Positions 16,628 to 25,645 of a stretch of DNA of 64,000 bases are shown here, one piece after another (the stretch's first letter is position 1; the number at the start of each line of letters is the position of its first letter). The notes under the pieces are model-generated. The model saw nothing but the letters and a program-made list of their open reading frames with translations. It was not told the DNA's origin and searched no databases. Source of the DNA: Paenibacillus herberti (GTDB taxonomy: Bacteria > Bacillota > Bacilli > Paenibacillales > Paenibacillaceae); assembly GCF_002233675.1 (NCBI RefSeq), contig NZ_NMUQ01000001.1, positions 2,491,005-2,555,004 of the forward strand, read 5' to 3'. The position numbers were made by a program, and so were the translations under genes.

Positions 16628-17494
16628 ATGCATATCGAACCATCAACTCGAATTCTGCTCACCGGGGGACAAGGGAAAACTTCCTCCCGTATTGCGCAAC
16701 TTTTAATTAACCAAGGCTATCCCATCCGAAGTGCCGGGCGTAGCGCATCTAATATGGACGATGCAGGGGCTGACCATGTACGCTTTGACTGGTACGATGA
16801 CTCCAACCATGAAATCGTTTTGCAAGGCATTAGCGCAATTTATCTTGTTGCCCCGCCGGATATGCATCCCGAAGAAGTCATGATTCCTTTCATCCGTAGA
16901 GCACTCGACGCTTCTATTCGCCGATTCGTTCTGCTGTCCAGCGCATCCGTCTCAGAGTATGGACCGGTTTTTGGCCCCGTCCATCAGTACCTGCAAGAGC
17001 ACGCACCTGAATGGGCTGTGTTGCGTCCTTCTTATTTCATGCAAAATTTCACTGAAGGCGGACACGGGCATACCCTGCGTCAGCAAGGGCAAATCTTTAC
17101 CGCTACTGGTGACGGCAAAGTAGGATTCGTAGATGCAGAAGATATTTCCGCAGTCGGTTTTCATGCGCTAACTGACAAGGAGCCGCACAACAGGGAGCAT
17201 ATTATTACAGGGCCTCAATCACTCTCTTATGATGAAGTAGCCGCTTTGATCCACAGGCTTACCGGCCTAACCGTCGATCATCGCCTCATTACAGAAGAAC
17301 AATATGCAGAAGCGCTTACTGCTGCAAGCGTACCTGCGACCTATGCCGAATTCCTTGCAGTGTTGGATGTCCGTATCCGTCTGGAAGGTTCAGAAGACCA
17401 GGTTACAGACACTGTACTCCGTGTTACCGGACGAAAGCCGCGCTCATTTGAGGATTTCATCCAGGACAATAGAACCTGGTTCCATTCCGCTTAA
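16628..17494 (+). CDS. NmrA-like NAD(P)-binding protein
   Basis: The 288-residue product begins MHIEPSTRILLTGGQGKTSS, a Rossmann-fold dinucleotide site (TGGQGKTS). It continues AIYLVAPPDMHPE, FVLLSSASVSE, then RPSYFMQNF, typical of NmrA/azoreductase-like atypical short-chain reductases. These either reduce small substrates or sense the NADP redox state. ATG 16628 follows AAAGGAG by seven bases. The gene ends in a bidirectional terminator shared with the TetR gene and is probably controlled with the SnoaL-like gene. Confidence 0.85.
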   Translation: MHIEPSTRILLTGGQGKTSSRIAQLLINQGYPIRSAGRSASNMDDAGADHVRFDWYDDSNHEIVLQGISAIYLVAPPDMHPEEVMIPFIRRALDASIRRFVLLSSASVSEYGPVFGPVHQYLQEHAPEWAVLRPSYFMQNFTEGGHGHTLRQQGQIFTATGDGKVGFVDAEDISAVGFHALTDKEPHNREHIITGPQSLSYDEVAALIHRLTGLTVDHRLITEEQYAEALTAASVPATYAEFLAVLDVRIRLEGSEDQVTDTVLRVTGRKPRSFEDFIQDNRTWFHSA

Positions 17495-17514
17495 CAGCCC
17501 GTAGCAATTACATA

Positions 17515-17567
17515 GAAGGGCTTTCCCAATCGTCATCGCAGATGAACAAGGGGAAGCCCTTCTTTTT
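17515..17567. terminator. Bidirectional terminator
   Basis: GAAGGGCTTTCCC pairs with GGGGAAGCCCTTC and is followed by TTTTT on the plus strand. It lies between the convergent NmrA-like and TetR genes and probably serves both. Confidence 0.8.
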
Positions 17568-17574
17568 ATACAAC

Positions 17575-18171
17575 TCAATTTACTTTACTTGCCTTCATGA
17601 TGGACAGCACAATCTGCTTAATACTGACCAATTTCTGTTCATCCATTCCTAGCTTTGCCGCAAATACCAAGGCTATTCTTTCATTCGCAAGAAACCGGGA
17701 CAAGTCTCTGATATTCAATTCTATACTTAATTCTCCCTGTTCCATCCCTTTTTCCAGCATCGTATAAAAAGCATGCTCTACCTGTTCGGTATTCGCATGT
17801 AAAAATGCAGCCAACTCCTCGTCATGAAGTGCCTGCTCAATCGCGCTGCTGATGATGAAGCATTTCTGCCGCAACTCCGGGTCTGTGAGAATCCTAATCA
17901 TCGTGGAGAAAGCCTGCTCCACTTTGTCAGTGACCGTTCCCGGCTGATCCAACAGTTGCTGCAGGTCATGATTTTTTTGATCCATATAGTATTTGACCGC
18001 CGTAAGGAATAAATCACGCTTAGTGCCGTATGTGTCATATATACTCTGGCGGGCAATACCCAGCCCAGTTATTAAGTCTGGCAGCGAGGTTCCTTCATAG
18101 CCCCGGCTTCCAAAGACGCTCATGGCTTTATGTAGTACTTCATTCGTATCAAATGCTTTTGTTCTTGCCAC
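17575..18171 (-). CDS. TetR family transcriptional regulator
   Basis: The 198-residue regulator begins (GTG) ARTKAFDTNEVLHKAMSVFG, with a TetR helix-turn-helix at residues 10-55 (YEGTSLPDLITGLGIARQSI then YDTYGTKRDLFL). The C-terminal domain, about residues 75-195, would bind a small ligand. GTG 18171 is preferred because AAGGGGC lies eight bases upstream; a longer frame has no binding site. It converges on the SnoaL-NmrA pair and is the likely reader of the 43-bp repeats in front of them, by analogy with other TetR-reductase pairs. Confidence 0.88.
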   Translation of the reverse strand: MARTKAFDTNEVLHKAMSVFGSRGYEGTSLPDLITGLGIARQSIYDTYGTKRDLFLTAVKYYMDQKNHDLQQLLDQPGTVTDKVEQAFSTMIRILTDPELRQKCFIISSAIEQALHDEELAAFLHANTEQVEHAFYTMLEKGMEQGELSIELNIRDLSRFLANERIALVFAAKLGMDEQKLVSIKQIVLSIMKASKVN

Positions 18172-18632
18172 CTTCAGTGCCCCTTTTAATTTTATCATAG
18201 GGCAAACAACGAAAAGCTGCAACGATAGTTAAGAATTCAACGGCCTGATTGTCGGTGCTTCAGCACTTTACCTATGATCACCTTTTTATATCCCCAAAGG
18301 GCGTGGCCGCAGGCAGCCGCTTCGACGCCTTCTGACAAGACACTCGACCTTTCTACGTCGGAATAGCTTTTTTAACCGTACGGATGATCCTTCGCACGGC
18401 TACAATCGATTTATTCTGCTTTCGATATATTGATTACTTCCAGATTTATTCGGCCATTTCTTTAATAACGTGTTATATCATACACCTACTTCGATACTAA
18501 GTCCCTTAGGTTTACGACTACCTTTACTCTCCGCTTTACCACTATTTGTGGTACGGTTCTACACTTAATGTTGAAGGTGTGCTGGGTTTGACGCTTACAG
18601 TCACTATTGTTTAATCTGCCAATATATCTACT
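18172..18632. other. Unassigned spacer before the second IS element
   Basis: No gene is recognised. At 18374-18401 there is a 9-bp hairpin; read on the minus strand it runs AGCCGT...GTACGGTT, which weakly recalls group II intron domain V but is too short and lacks the usual tetraloop. The right end, ATATCTACT at 18624-18632, is the target duplication of the IS element. Confidence 0.4.
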
Positions 18633-20079
18633 CACTAGCGTTGCATAAACCTTCACTATAAAATAAATTGAATATTCAAACACACTATCGATGTCAACAA
18701 AACCAAAAGGTCGAACTCTCCTTAGAGGTAGCTCTGTCCATTTGGTAATTTATGTATATACGAAATGAGTTCCGACAAACCTGTTTTCTGGCTCTTGCGA
18801 TTACGACGATTCGCTTCGTTTACGACCCGTTGACTTCCGACTCGGTGGACGATGGATTCGATTCAGCCAGTGCTCACTCGGTTTCCACAACAATACGTTT
18901 AGCCACCGGCTTAACTGCAGCAGAGAATGTGGCGTCTTCGTGTCCTGTTTCACCAGCACCAGCAGGCAAAAGGCAATCAGCCCGATCCAAATCTGGTTGT
19001 GCACAGCACGATCACTTGTTCCGTAAAACCGCTTGATTCGCAGATGCTGCTTCATCCATTTAAAGAACGTTTCTATCACCCAACGGCTCCGGTACATCGC
19101 CGAAATTTCATCGCTTGTCCGATCAAAATGATTCGTAACGAGAATCAGCTGATTTCCCTCTGAATCGGAAGTTTCAATCATGCGGAATTCATGTTTGGCT
19201 CGCTTTTGTGAGGAGCCGATCCGTACACGTTCGTCCATTGTCACCAAACTGCCAGTTGGGATCTCAAATGACTCGATCGGCTCAATAACAGCGTTGTTTT
19301 TCAGCCGTGTCACGAAATGAATCCCGCGCTCACTGTACGAGTCAAACGCCTTGTAGTCCACGTAACCGCGGTCAAACACATAAGTGACGCCTTCCTCATC
19401 GATGAGCGAGTCCATTTGGGTCCGGTCATTTTTCTTGGCGGGTGTAATCGTCGCGAATTCAGGAAGAACGTCGTCTTCGCCAACAAAAGCTAGACGCAGA
19501 TGAAGCTTGATGCCCGCTTTCGTTTTGCGAAATTGCGCCCACTTATACGTCTGCAGACAAAGCGAAACCGTCGTAGAATCGATGATTTTGATCGCATGCC
19601 GGTCTCCAAGAGCCGTGTATTTCGATACGATCTTCTTGGCCAATTGCTCGAAAACATGCCGAAGCAGCTCCGGATCGACCCCATTGTTTTTCCGGCAAAG
19701 TTGGCTGGACGAGATGGACTCAAATCCGAGTTCGTGCTGGAAGGCTTGACTCAGCAAATCATCTGCAATGCTCCTAAGGCCCTCCCGCTGATGCAGTTGA
19801 GCGTGCAAAAACAGCTTGAGATATGCAGTCGTCGTGAGCTTTTTAACATACGCATCCTGGCGAGTTTCGGCGATTCGATCTGTGAACGTTTTCGTAAAAA
19901 TGGGTGCAATCCATTTACCAAATGAAGAAAATAGGGTATCCTTATCCATGCGCTAATCCTTTCAGTGGATTATGGACAGGTACTACCTCCCATATCTATT
20001 GTAAAGGATTTTTTTGTGCATGTACGATGAGATAACTCAATATTTCGAAAGTTTCGAAAACATTTATGCAACGCTAGTG
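18633..20079 (-). mobile_element. IS4-family insertion sequence, copy 2 (inverted)
   Basis: The element is 1447 bp, with the same terminal repeats as copy 1 but the opposite orientation. Its own 9-bp target duplication, ATATCTACT, is at 18624-18632 and 20080-20088. Comparison by eye shows two single-base differences from copy 1, both after the transposase gene. The distinct duplications show that the copies inserted separately. Confidence 0.95.
18801..19949 (-). CDS. IS4-family transposase, copy 2
   Basis: The encoded 382-residue protein is identical to the transposase at 13685-14833, with the same Asp124, Asp193 and YREK Glu293 residues. The reading frame is intact, so both copies could supply transposase to either element. 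Confidence 0.95.
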   Translation of the reverse strand: MDKDTLFSSFGKWIAPIFTKTFTDRIAETRQDAYVKKLTTTAYLKLFLHAQLHQREGLRSIADDLLSQAFQHELGFESISSSQLCRKNNGVDPELLRHVFEQLAKKIVSKYTALGDRHAIKIIDSTTVSLCLQTYKWAQFRKTKAGIKLHLRLAFVGEDDVLPEFATITPAKKNDRTQMDSLIDEEGVTYVFDRGYVDYKAFDSYSERGIHFVTRLKNNAVIEPIESFEIPTGSLVTMDERVRIGSSQKRAKHEFRMIETSDSEGNQLILVTNHFDRTSDEISAMYRSRWVIETFFKWMKQHLRIKRFYGTSDRAVHNQIWIGLIAFCLLVLVKQDTKTPHSLLQLSRWLNVLLWKPSEHWLNRIHRPPSRKSTGRKRSESS

Positions 20080-20226
20080 ATATCTACTATCAAATACGAT
20101 TTCTTTTCTGATTTTGTGTACCATCACTTGTGATAAGGTTCTCCGCAATGTCTGTAACGGCAAGTTTTAAAACGAAAATAGGAGCCCCATAGCTGCAAGC
20201 TCCGTATAGTGTACCAGAAAATATCC

Positions 20227-21024
20227 TTACTCTTCTATATTTTTGAACGTACACATTTGGGAAGTAATGCCTGGTTTACCAATAGTTATAAGAAGGACCC
20301 CTAACAATCGAAGAAGTACCTCTACTTTTATTCCTACCTTAAACCCTCCTTTACCCCTCTCTAAAAGACCCAAGTCAATCAGTTTATTTACGGTTAGATC
20401 AAAATCAGCATCCAATGCGGAATCGTTTTTTAACGAACTTTCGCTAATCGCGATATCTGAAGCAAAATAATGTTTTTGGGTAAACAAAGCCGTAAATAGA
20501 GAATCCCATTCTTCCGGGAATAGGTCGAATGGTAACGACTGGTCCTTCCAAATTGTTTCAGTTTCCCTTAAGGCCTCGATAGAAACATTACAAAAAAACT
20601 TTCCCCTCCACCAAACTGTGGCCCCATCAGGACCTGCGTGTACAAAAGGCAACCCCAGTTCAGTAGAGTCATTTTCTAATGTTGTTTTGTTAGGCTCCAA
20701 AGACATGTCATCAATTAAATGAAAGAGTTTAAAGGCTAAATCGATTTTTCTGCTTGGTTCCAGCTCCCGCATTTCAGATTCAAGAGATGGGAGATAGCGA
20801 TTTATACCACCAATTTTGTCAGCCCCAAGTAAAAAATCAGTTGTACACTCAAGAGCCAGAGCAAGATTTACTAGGAGCGTAGTATCCGGTAGGGAATCGC
20901 CATTTTCCCATTTTGAAACAGCCTGACCTGATACATTCAATTGTTGTCCTAGTTGTTCCTGTGTCATCCCTCTGCGATGTCGAAGTACAACGATTCGTTT
21001 TCCCATCCCCGTTACATTAGCCAA
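20227..21024 (-). CDS. XRE family transcriptional regulator
   Basis: The product of 265 residues has an N-terminal helix-turn-helix, residues about 8-60 (RHRRGMTQEQLGQQLNVSGQ then AVSKWENGDSLPDTTLL). This is followed by about 200 residues with no family I recognise, including the aromatic run TVWWRGKFFCN. TTG 21024 is chosen because AAAGAGGTG lies eight bases upstream; ATG 21006 is an alternative that keeps the whole DNA-binding domain. The target is unknown. The gene lies just after the right end of IS copy 2 and is AT-rich like the rest of this stretch. Confidence 0.8.
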   Translation of the reverse strand: MANVTGMGKRIVVLRHRRGMTQEQLGQQLNVSGQAVSKWENGDSLPDTTLLVNLALALECTTDFLLGADKIGGINRYLPSLESEMRELEPSRKIDLAFKLFHLIDDMSLEPNKTTLENDSTELGLPFVHAGPDGATVWWRGKFFCNVSIEALRETETIWKDQSLPFDLFPEEWDSLFTALFTQKHYFASDIAISESSLKNDSALDADFDLTVNKLIDLGLLERGKGGFKVGIKVEVLLRLLGVLLITIGKPGITSQMCTFKNIEE

Positions 21025-21297
21025 TCTCAAAACACCTCTTTTCAAGACTAGTAATCTTAAAACGCTCTAGGGAGCGGTTAAACCGGATTCCCTCGCTTTC
21101 GTTTTGATTATAGTTCCATGGGAATATTTGGGGTATAGAGGTGTGCTTTATATATACAACCACAAGTTGATTTTTCCTACTTATAGTTGAGGGGAATTCA
21201 ACCTGGTCTCCAGTTAGCTTAAAAACCGGTTCTTCACGGGGGCCGGAGCGCAAGAGGAGTTCGATTAGACCATAAATTCACATTTCTATATAGACAC
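21025..21297. other. Spacer upstream of the XRE regulator gene
   Basis: No gene seen. It should hold the promoter of the minus-strand XRE gene; no operator-like palindrome stands out. Confidence 0.4.
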
Positions 21298-21328
21298 AAA
21301 GCCACTCCAGACAATGGAGTGGCTTTGT
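21298..21328 (-). terminator. Terminator of the second TetR gene
   Basis: AAAGCCACTCCA and TGGAGTGGCTTT form a 12-bp stem with a short loop, 16 bp after the TetR stop. The U-tract is short on either strand. Confidence 0.7.
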
Positions 21329-21343
21329 TAATGGAACTTCTCT

Positions 21344-21925
21344 CTATCTTAACAATGTAAGTATTTCTTTTACAGAATTATCAACAAATGGTCGTTCAGG
21401 ACGAGATTTCATGAACACGGTAAGTCCTATTAACGATATGAGTAGCGTCTGCGCTAAACCCTTTGCGTTAATACCGGGATCAAGCTCACCTGAGCGTAAA
21501 CCTCGTTCAATCGTTTCTTGGAATATTACCGAGAGATACATCTGATGTTCTCTTGTGAGAATTTCAAATTTCTCATCATGAGGCGCAAGTTCCACCATCG
21601 AATTGATGCAAAAGCACCCCCGTTTCGGACTTTCCTCATATTCTTTTGCCACCATATTTTCAAAAAAGGCACGGAATGCCTCTTTAACAGAAGAATTAGT
21701 TTGAAGATTGGTGCGAACATAGGCAGCATGGGAACTCGTATATTTTCGTAACGCAGCTTCGAATAATCCTTTTTTGTCTCCAAAGGTGGAGTATATGCTT
21801 GGACGCTGAATGCCCATTCTTGATGTCAAGTCGCTTAAAGAGGTTGCTTCGAACCCTTTTTCCCAAAATAGTTGCATAGCTGCATCCAATGCCTTTTCCT
21901 CATCAAATTCGCGTTGTCGAGCCAT
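21344..21925 (-). CDS. TetR/AcrR family transcriptional regulator
   Basis: The 193-residue regulator begins MARQREFDEEKALDAAMQLF and has a TetR helix-turn-helix at residues 10-55 (FEATSLSDLTSRMGIQRPSI then YSTFGDKKGLFEAAL). The C-terminal part (GCFCINSMVELAPHD near residue 100) resembles the TetR_C domain of AcrR-like repressors. It is divergent from an MFS exporter gene, and the shared 177-bp spacer holds matching palindromes. The usual model is repression of the exporter and itself until an effector binds. Confidence 0.9.
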   Translation of the reverse strand: MARQREFDEEKALDAAMQLFWEKGFEATSLSDLTSRMGIQRPSIYSTFGDKKGLFEAALRKYTSSHAAYVRTNLQTNSSVKEAFRAFFENMVAKEYEESPKRGCFCINSMVELAPHDEKFEILTREHQMYLSVIFQETIERGLRSGELDPGINAKGLAQTLLISLIGLTVFMKSRPERPFVDNSVKEILTLLR

Positions 21926-21942
21926 AGCAACCCCCTATTTTC

Positions 21943-22075
21943 ATATCGAACGGTACATTATGATTTTATTGTATGAAGATCATACTGTCAATAATATTAA
22001 GTCCTTACAAGATGATCTTGACAGTTATCTTTTTCCAGAGTTATATTTATCAATAAATTTCATACCAAACGGTAT
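21943..22075. promoter_or_regulatory. Candidate TetR operators between tetR and the MFS gene
   Basis: ATACCAAACGGTAT (22062-22075) has perfect 5-bp arms, and ATATCGAACGGTAC (21943-21956) is a near copy close to the tetR start. A third, different palindrome, GTATGAAGATCATAC, lies at 21971-21985. The first two sit next to each start codon, as expected for control of both genes. Confidence 0.55.
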
Positions 22076-22102
22076 TTTATTTATTCTAAGGAGGCGTCAC
22101 CT

Positions 22103-23368
22103 TTGAGGAAGTTTGTTGAAGAACCGAAAGTCATTACCGTGGATTATACAGACAAACACGTTGAACCAGCTCAAGAAGCGCTCCTAACATCAGAATCAGT
22201 GCCCACATCTTTAATGTCTCGCAAGGTTGCACTCTTATTTGCAATCGCCTGCGGACTGGCAGTCGCCAACATATATTACGCGCAACCGTTGCTAGACGCT
22301 ATTTCAAACGAGTTCGGTATTACTCATTCATCCGTCGGCATTATTATTACAATCACTCAAGTTTGTTACGCACTTGGACTGCTACTGTTAGTGCCCCTCG
22401 GAGATTTATTAAATCGACGTTGGCTGATCACTGGACAGATGTTAGTATCCGTGTTGGCTTTAATTGTGGTTGGCACCGCCCCCACCAGCATGGTGTTATT
22501 CATAGGCATAGCTGCGGTTGGATTGTTTGCCGTTGTGACACAGACGCTCGTTGCGTTCGCGGCAACTTTGGCTGCCCCAGCCGAACGTGGGCGTGCCGTG
22601 GGTGTTGTGACAAGTGGAATTGTAATTGGTATTCTACTGGCGCGAACTTTCGCTGGCGTATTAACGGATTTAGCCGGTTGGCGCTCTGTCTACCTTGTCT
22701 CTGCTGTATTAACGCTAATCATGGCCTGTGTATTATTTCGGGTGTTGCCGCATGATGAGCACAAAAGAGAATCATTATCCTACCTACAGTTGATTCGTTC
22801 GCTGCTCACGTTGTTCGCACAAGAACGAATTCTGCGAATCCGTGGTACACTAGCCCTGATGATTTTTACCGCTTTCAGTATATTATGGACTTCCCTAGTG
22901 CTGCCTCTCAGCGCTCCACCGCTTTCTCTTTCACATACTGCGATTGGAGCTTTTGGCCTCGCTGGAGTTACTGGGGCATTAGCAGCAGCACGAGCAGGTC
23001 GTCTTGCCGATCGAGGTTTAGGGCAGAAGACCACAGGCGTGGCATTAATTTTGCTGCTTATATCATGGTTGCCAATAAGTTATACTCAACATTCGCTTCT
23101 CGCATTAATCGTCGGCATTATCCTTCTTGACCTGGCAGTACAAGCCGTACATGTCACTAATCAGAGCATGATCCTTACTTTGCGCCCTGAGGCACGCAGT
23201 AGGCTTACTGCTGGTTACATGATTTTCTATTCCATTGGTAGCGCCACCGGGTCAATCGCATCCACCAGTATCTATGCTTACTCAGGCTGGAATGGAGTTT
23301 GCTTGTTAGGTGCAATTGTCAGTGCTTTGGCTCTTCTATTCTGGGCATTGACCCATCGCCTTAAATGA
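22103..23368 (+). CDS. MFS transporter (drug:H+ antiporter-like)
   Basis: The 421-residue protein has about twelve membrane segments after a 35-residue soluble head. ANIYYAQPLLDAISNEFGI near residue 53 and the loop LVPLGDLLNRRWLI between segments 2 and 3 are typical of this major facilitator group. It starts at TTG 22103, eight bases after AAGGAGG (22088-22094). It probably exports a small compound in exchange for protons and is likely repressed by the divergent TetR protein. The substrate cannot be told from sequence. Confidence 0.88.
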   Translation: MRKFVEEPKVITVDYTDKHVEPAQEALLTSESVPTSLMSRKVALLFAIACGLAVANIYYAQPLLDAISNEFGITHSSVGIIITITQVCYALGLLLLVPLGDLLNRRWLITGQMLVSVLALIVVGTAPTSMVLFIGIAAVGLFAVVTQTLVAFAATLAAPAERGRAVGVVTSGIVIGILLARTFAGVLTDLAGWRSVYLVSAVLTLIMACVLFRVLPHDEHKRESLSYLQLIRSLLTLFAQERILRIRGTLALMIFTAFSILWTSLVLPLSAPPLSLSHTAIGAFGLAGVTGALAAARAGRLADRGLGQKTTGVALILLLISWLPISYTQHSLLALIVGIILLDLAVQAVHVTNQSMILTLRPEARSRLTAGYMIFYSIGSATGSIASTSIYAYSGWNGVCLLGAIVSALALLFWALTHRLK

Positions 23369-23494
23369 AAGTATTGCGTCGGGAACGCACCACTTGCCTG
23401 CCTTGCAACTCTAGCACGATGGCTAATAAACGATCTGTTTTGTTCATTGACTGCCCCCTTGAGGCGTAATGCTGTATAGCAAAGATACACCAAT

Positions 23495-25129
23495 CTATGG
23501 TGATACGTAACCGCTGATCAACCCTACGAGCAAGTCGTTCAGCGGCATAATCTGCGGCTCGATGCCCTCTGGCTTTTTGTGACTGTTACCGATGCCGCTA
23601 TCATCTGTGAGAAACACATAAGTTCCGCCGGTGGCAATGGCAATAGAGCGCATTAACATCTCCGTTTCCAGGTCCGTGCCGCTGGCAGCGACTGGAATGA
23701 TGCGAATCCCCTTCTCCGCAGCGGTTTGTGTCATCTGCCCAATACGTTCCAGCTCTTTTTGGCCGCGATGAGGAGGAGCGTCGAGCACAAGCAGCATCAA
23801 CCTAGCCGTGGCGCTTGCGTTCCAGTCATGCTCGTTGATAGCGTTCAACAATGCTGCATCAACCGCTTCGGGATAATCCTGGCCCCCATCGGCTTCCTGC
23901 GCGGCGATTTGAGCTTGCGCCTTTGCCGCATCCTCCTGGAACGGGAACGATCGGATGACGTATTCATCCCCTTCATCACGATAAAAATTCGGGCTGATCC
24001 TGATATTCAGATTCTGCCCATTTTTCATTTTAACGCTGGACACAACATTCGTCAGTTCTTCGGACAAATACTTCAATTCATCTGCCATCGAGCCAGTCGT
24101 GTCGACAACCAGCATAAGGTCCAGTGTTTTTTTCGGCTGCGTCAGCTTGCCCGCAACATTGATTTTTATCGTTTCCCCGTTCCATTCCTTATCCTGAACA
24201 ACGTAAGAGGACAAATCTGTTTTATCTGCAGGTACTTGAATCGTACAATCTTGTGGAATCGAAGGTTTGCTCCGTTCTGCATTCTCTACGGAACTTTGGG
24301 GGTCTTTCTGCTCGGACGAGTCCGGCTTCGCAGGCTCGGGATTCGGTTTGCCGCTCTGCCCAGACATTTCTCCGCCACCGAGCAACGAGGCAAATAGATA
24401 CGTGATTCCCGAACTGTCCGTACGTGCCGTCCACTCCTTGGTGCTCTTGCATTGCAGCTGTACTTCCACATCGCGTGCGGGCTCACCGCCATTCGTCAGC
24501 TCCACCGTCAAGCGAAAATAGGACTCGAAACCCCAAGCCTGCGTCATTCTAGTTCCACGCCCATCTCGCATCAACTTCAACCAGTTATTCCATGAGAAAT
24601 GGTCATCCCATTCTCCTGCTGTCAGCATGCCTGCTTGCGGCTTCGGTTGCTGAGGCTGTATCTCTGGCTTGTGAAAGCTGCGGTCCTCGCTGCCTTTAGC
24701 TGGCTTCGAACCCTCGTCGTTTTCCCCAGTAAAGCCATTGCTCTCTTCTGTTCCACTAGGTGCAAGATTTTCTCCAACTGCTCCATTAAATACGCGAATC
24801 TCTTCTGCTCCAACAGGCGCGTAGCTTTCTCCTAAGGCAGCGCCGTTAGTCTCAGCCCCTTTGCCGTTTCCATCTCCTTTAGCTGATGGCAGTTCAGAAG
24901 CTGCTTCAGTCTGTCCGAGTTTTGAAGAATTTTCGTTGTCCCCAACGACATTCTCGTTGCCACAACCAGAAGCTGCTGCAGCCAATACAATTAGGCCAAG
25001 CATCAACGCGGCTCGTAAGCCGTTTTCCATAGCTGGATGGAAAAAATCCCTTCTCCTCCTATTTCGTGATCCCCTTCTCAGTCGCTTCATTTCTGGCTTG
25101 TTCACCTTCTGAAGCCCTTCTAATTCCAT
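23495..25129 (-). CDS. VWA-domain protein, probable lipoprotein
   Basis: The 544-residue product has a basic head, then a hydrophobic stretch at about residues 38-55 ending AAASGCGNE, a weak lipobox. Residues about 58-170 are low complexity (Asn, Glu, Gly, Ser), like a surface spacer. A beta-rich region at about 180-330 is followed by a von Willebrand A domain from about 335 with the metal-site motif DTTGSMADE, and later LVLDAPPHRGQKE. VWA domains bind protein partners through a metal ion. ATG 25129 follows AGGAGG; an inner ATG at the start of the signal-like segment is possible. Partner unknown. Confidence 0.8.
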   Translation of the reverse strand: MELEGLQKVNKPEMKRLRRGSRNRRRRDFFHPAMENGLRAALMLGLIVLAAAASGCGNENVVGDNENSSKLGQTEAASELPSAKGDGNGKGAETNGAALGESYAPVGAEEIRVFNGAVGENLAPSGTEESNGFTGENDEGSKPAKGSEDRSFHKPEIQPQQPKPQAGMLTAGEWDDHFSWNNWLKLMRDGRGTRMTQAWGFESYFRLTVELTNGGEPARDVEVQLQCKSTKEWTARTDSSGITYLFASLLGGGEMSGQSGKPNPEPAKPDSSEQKDPQSSVENAERSKPSIPQDCTIQVPADKTDLSSYVVQDKEWNGETIKINVAGKLTQPKKTLDLMLVVDTTGSMADELKYLSEELTNVVSSVKMKNGQNLNIRISPNFYRDEGDEYVIRSFPFQEDAAKAQAQIAAQEADGGQDYPEAVDAALLNAINEHDWNASATARLMLLVLDAPPHRGQKELERIGQMTQTAAEKGIRIIPVAASGTDLETEMLMRSIAIATGGTYVFLTDDSGIGNSHKKPEGIEPQIMPLNDLLVGLISGYVSP

Positions 25130-25304
25130 CCCTTCCCTCCTCAGTTGAGTAATTAAACGTTACATATGGATAATTCATCCTGTTTTGTATGTTGATGAGT
25201 GTGACGTGGAGAGATGTGCAAATGTTGCATTATAGACAAGCTCCCCGTACAATCGGAAAAGATTCTGAATGACCAAAGTAAGAAATACGGAGGGGTTTTA
25301 AGAA

Positions 25305-25607
25305 ATGGAAATCTATCAACTGGCTTCTCTGGAACTAACACATGAAAGCTGGACCCGAGAGCTGCGAATGGAGTCCGCTGAGCTTGTGCTCGTGACGGAG
25401 GCTGGCTCTAGGTTATGGTATGTTGATATAAACGGAATCGCGGATGAGGATCTGTTGGACTATTTCTACACCGCTTCTAATATTCAGGTAGAAATTCACG
25501 CAATCACAAAGGACGGCGCAAATCTGGCTGGAACTGCTTATTTCCACGCCAACAAAGCCCGCCATGCGGCCGCGTTGCGCGGCGATGGCGAGCTTGCTGG
25601 AGTATAG
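25305..25607 (+). CDS. Hypothetical protein, 100 aa
   Basis: The product begins MEIYQLASLELTHESWTREL behind GGAGGGG and is acidic, with alternating beta-strand-like runs (ELVLVTEAGSRLWYVDI, IQVEIHAITKDGANLAGTAY) and no membrane segment. I do not recognise it. It is divergent from the VWA gene and converges on the hypothetical gene at 25646. A good binding site and orderly composition argue for a real gene. Confidence 0.6.
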   Translation: MEIYQLASLELTHESWTRELRMESAELVLVTEAGSRLWYVDINGIADEDLLDYFYTASNIQVEIHAITKDGANLAGTAYFHANKARHAAALRGDGELAGV

Positions 25608-25645
25608 CTTAGCTTGTATCTCAGATCTAACGAATCGTAAACCCT

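Noticed and set aside
18374-18401. Group II intron domain V on the minus strand
   Set aside because: AGCCGT...GTACGGTT agrees only at the two ends. The element is about four bases short, lacks a GNRA loop, and no reverse transcriptase gene is present.
13555-20079. Composite transposon formed by the two inverted IS4 elements
   Set aside because: Each IS has its own complete 9-bp target duplication, with different sequences, so the elements inserted independently; a composite unit would share one duplication at its outer ends.
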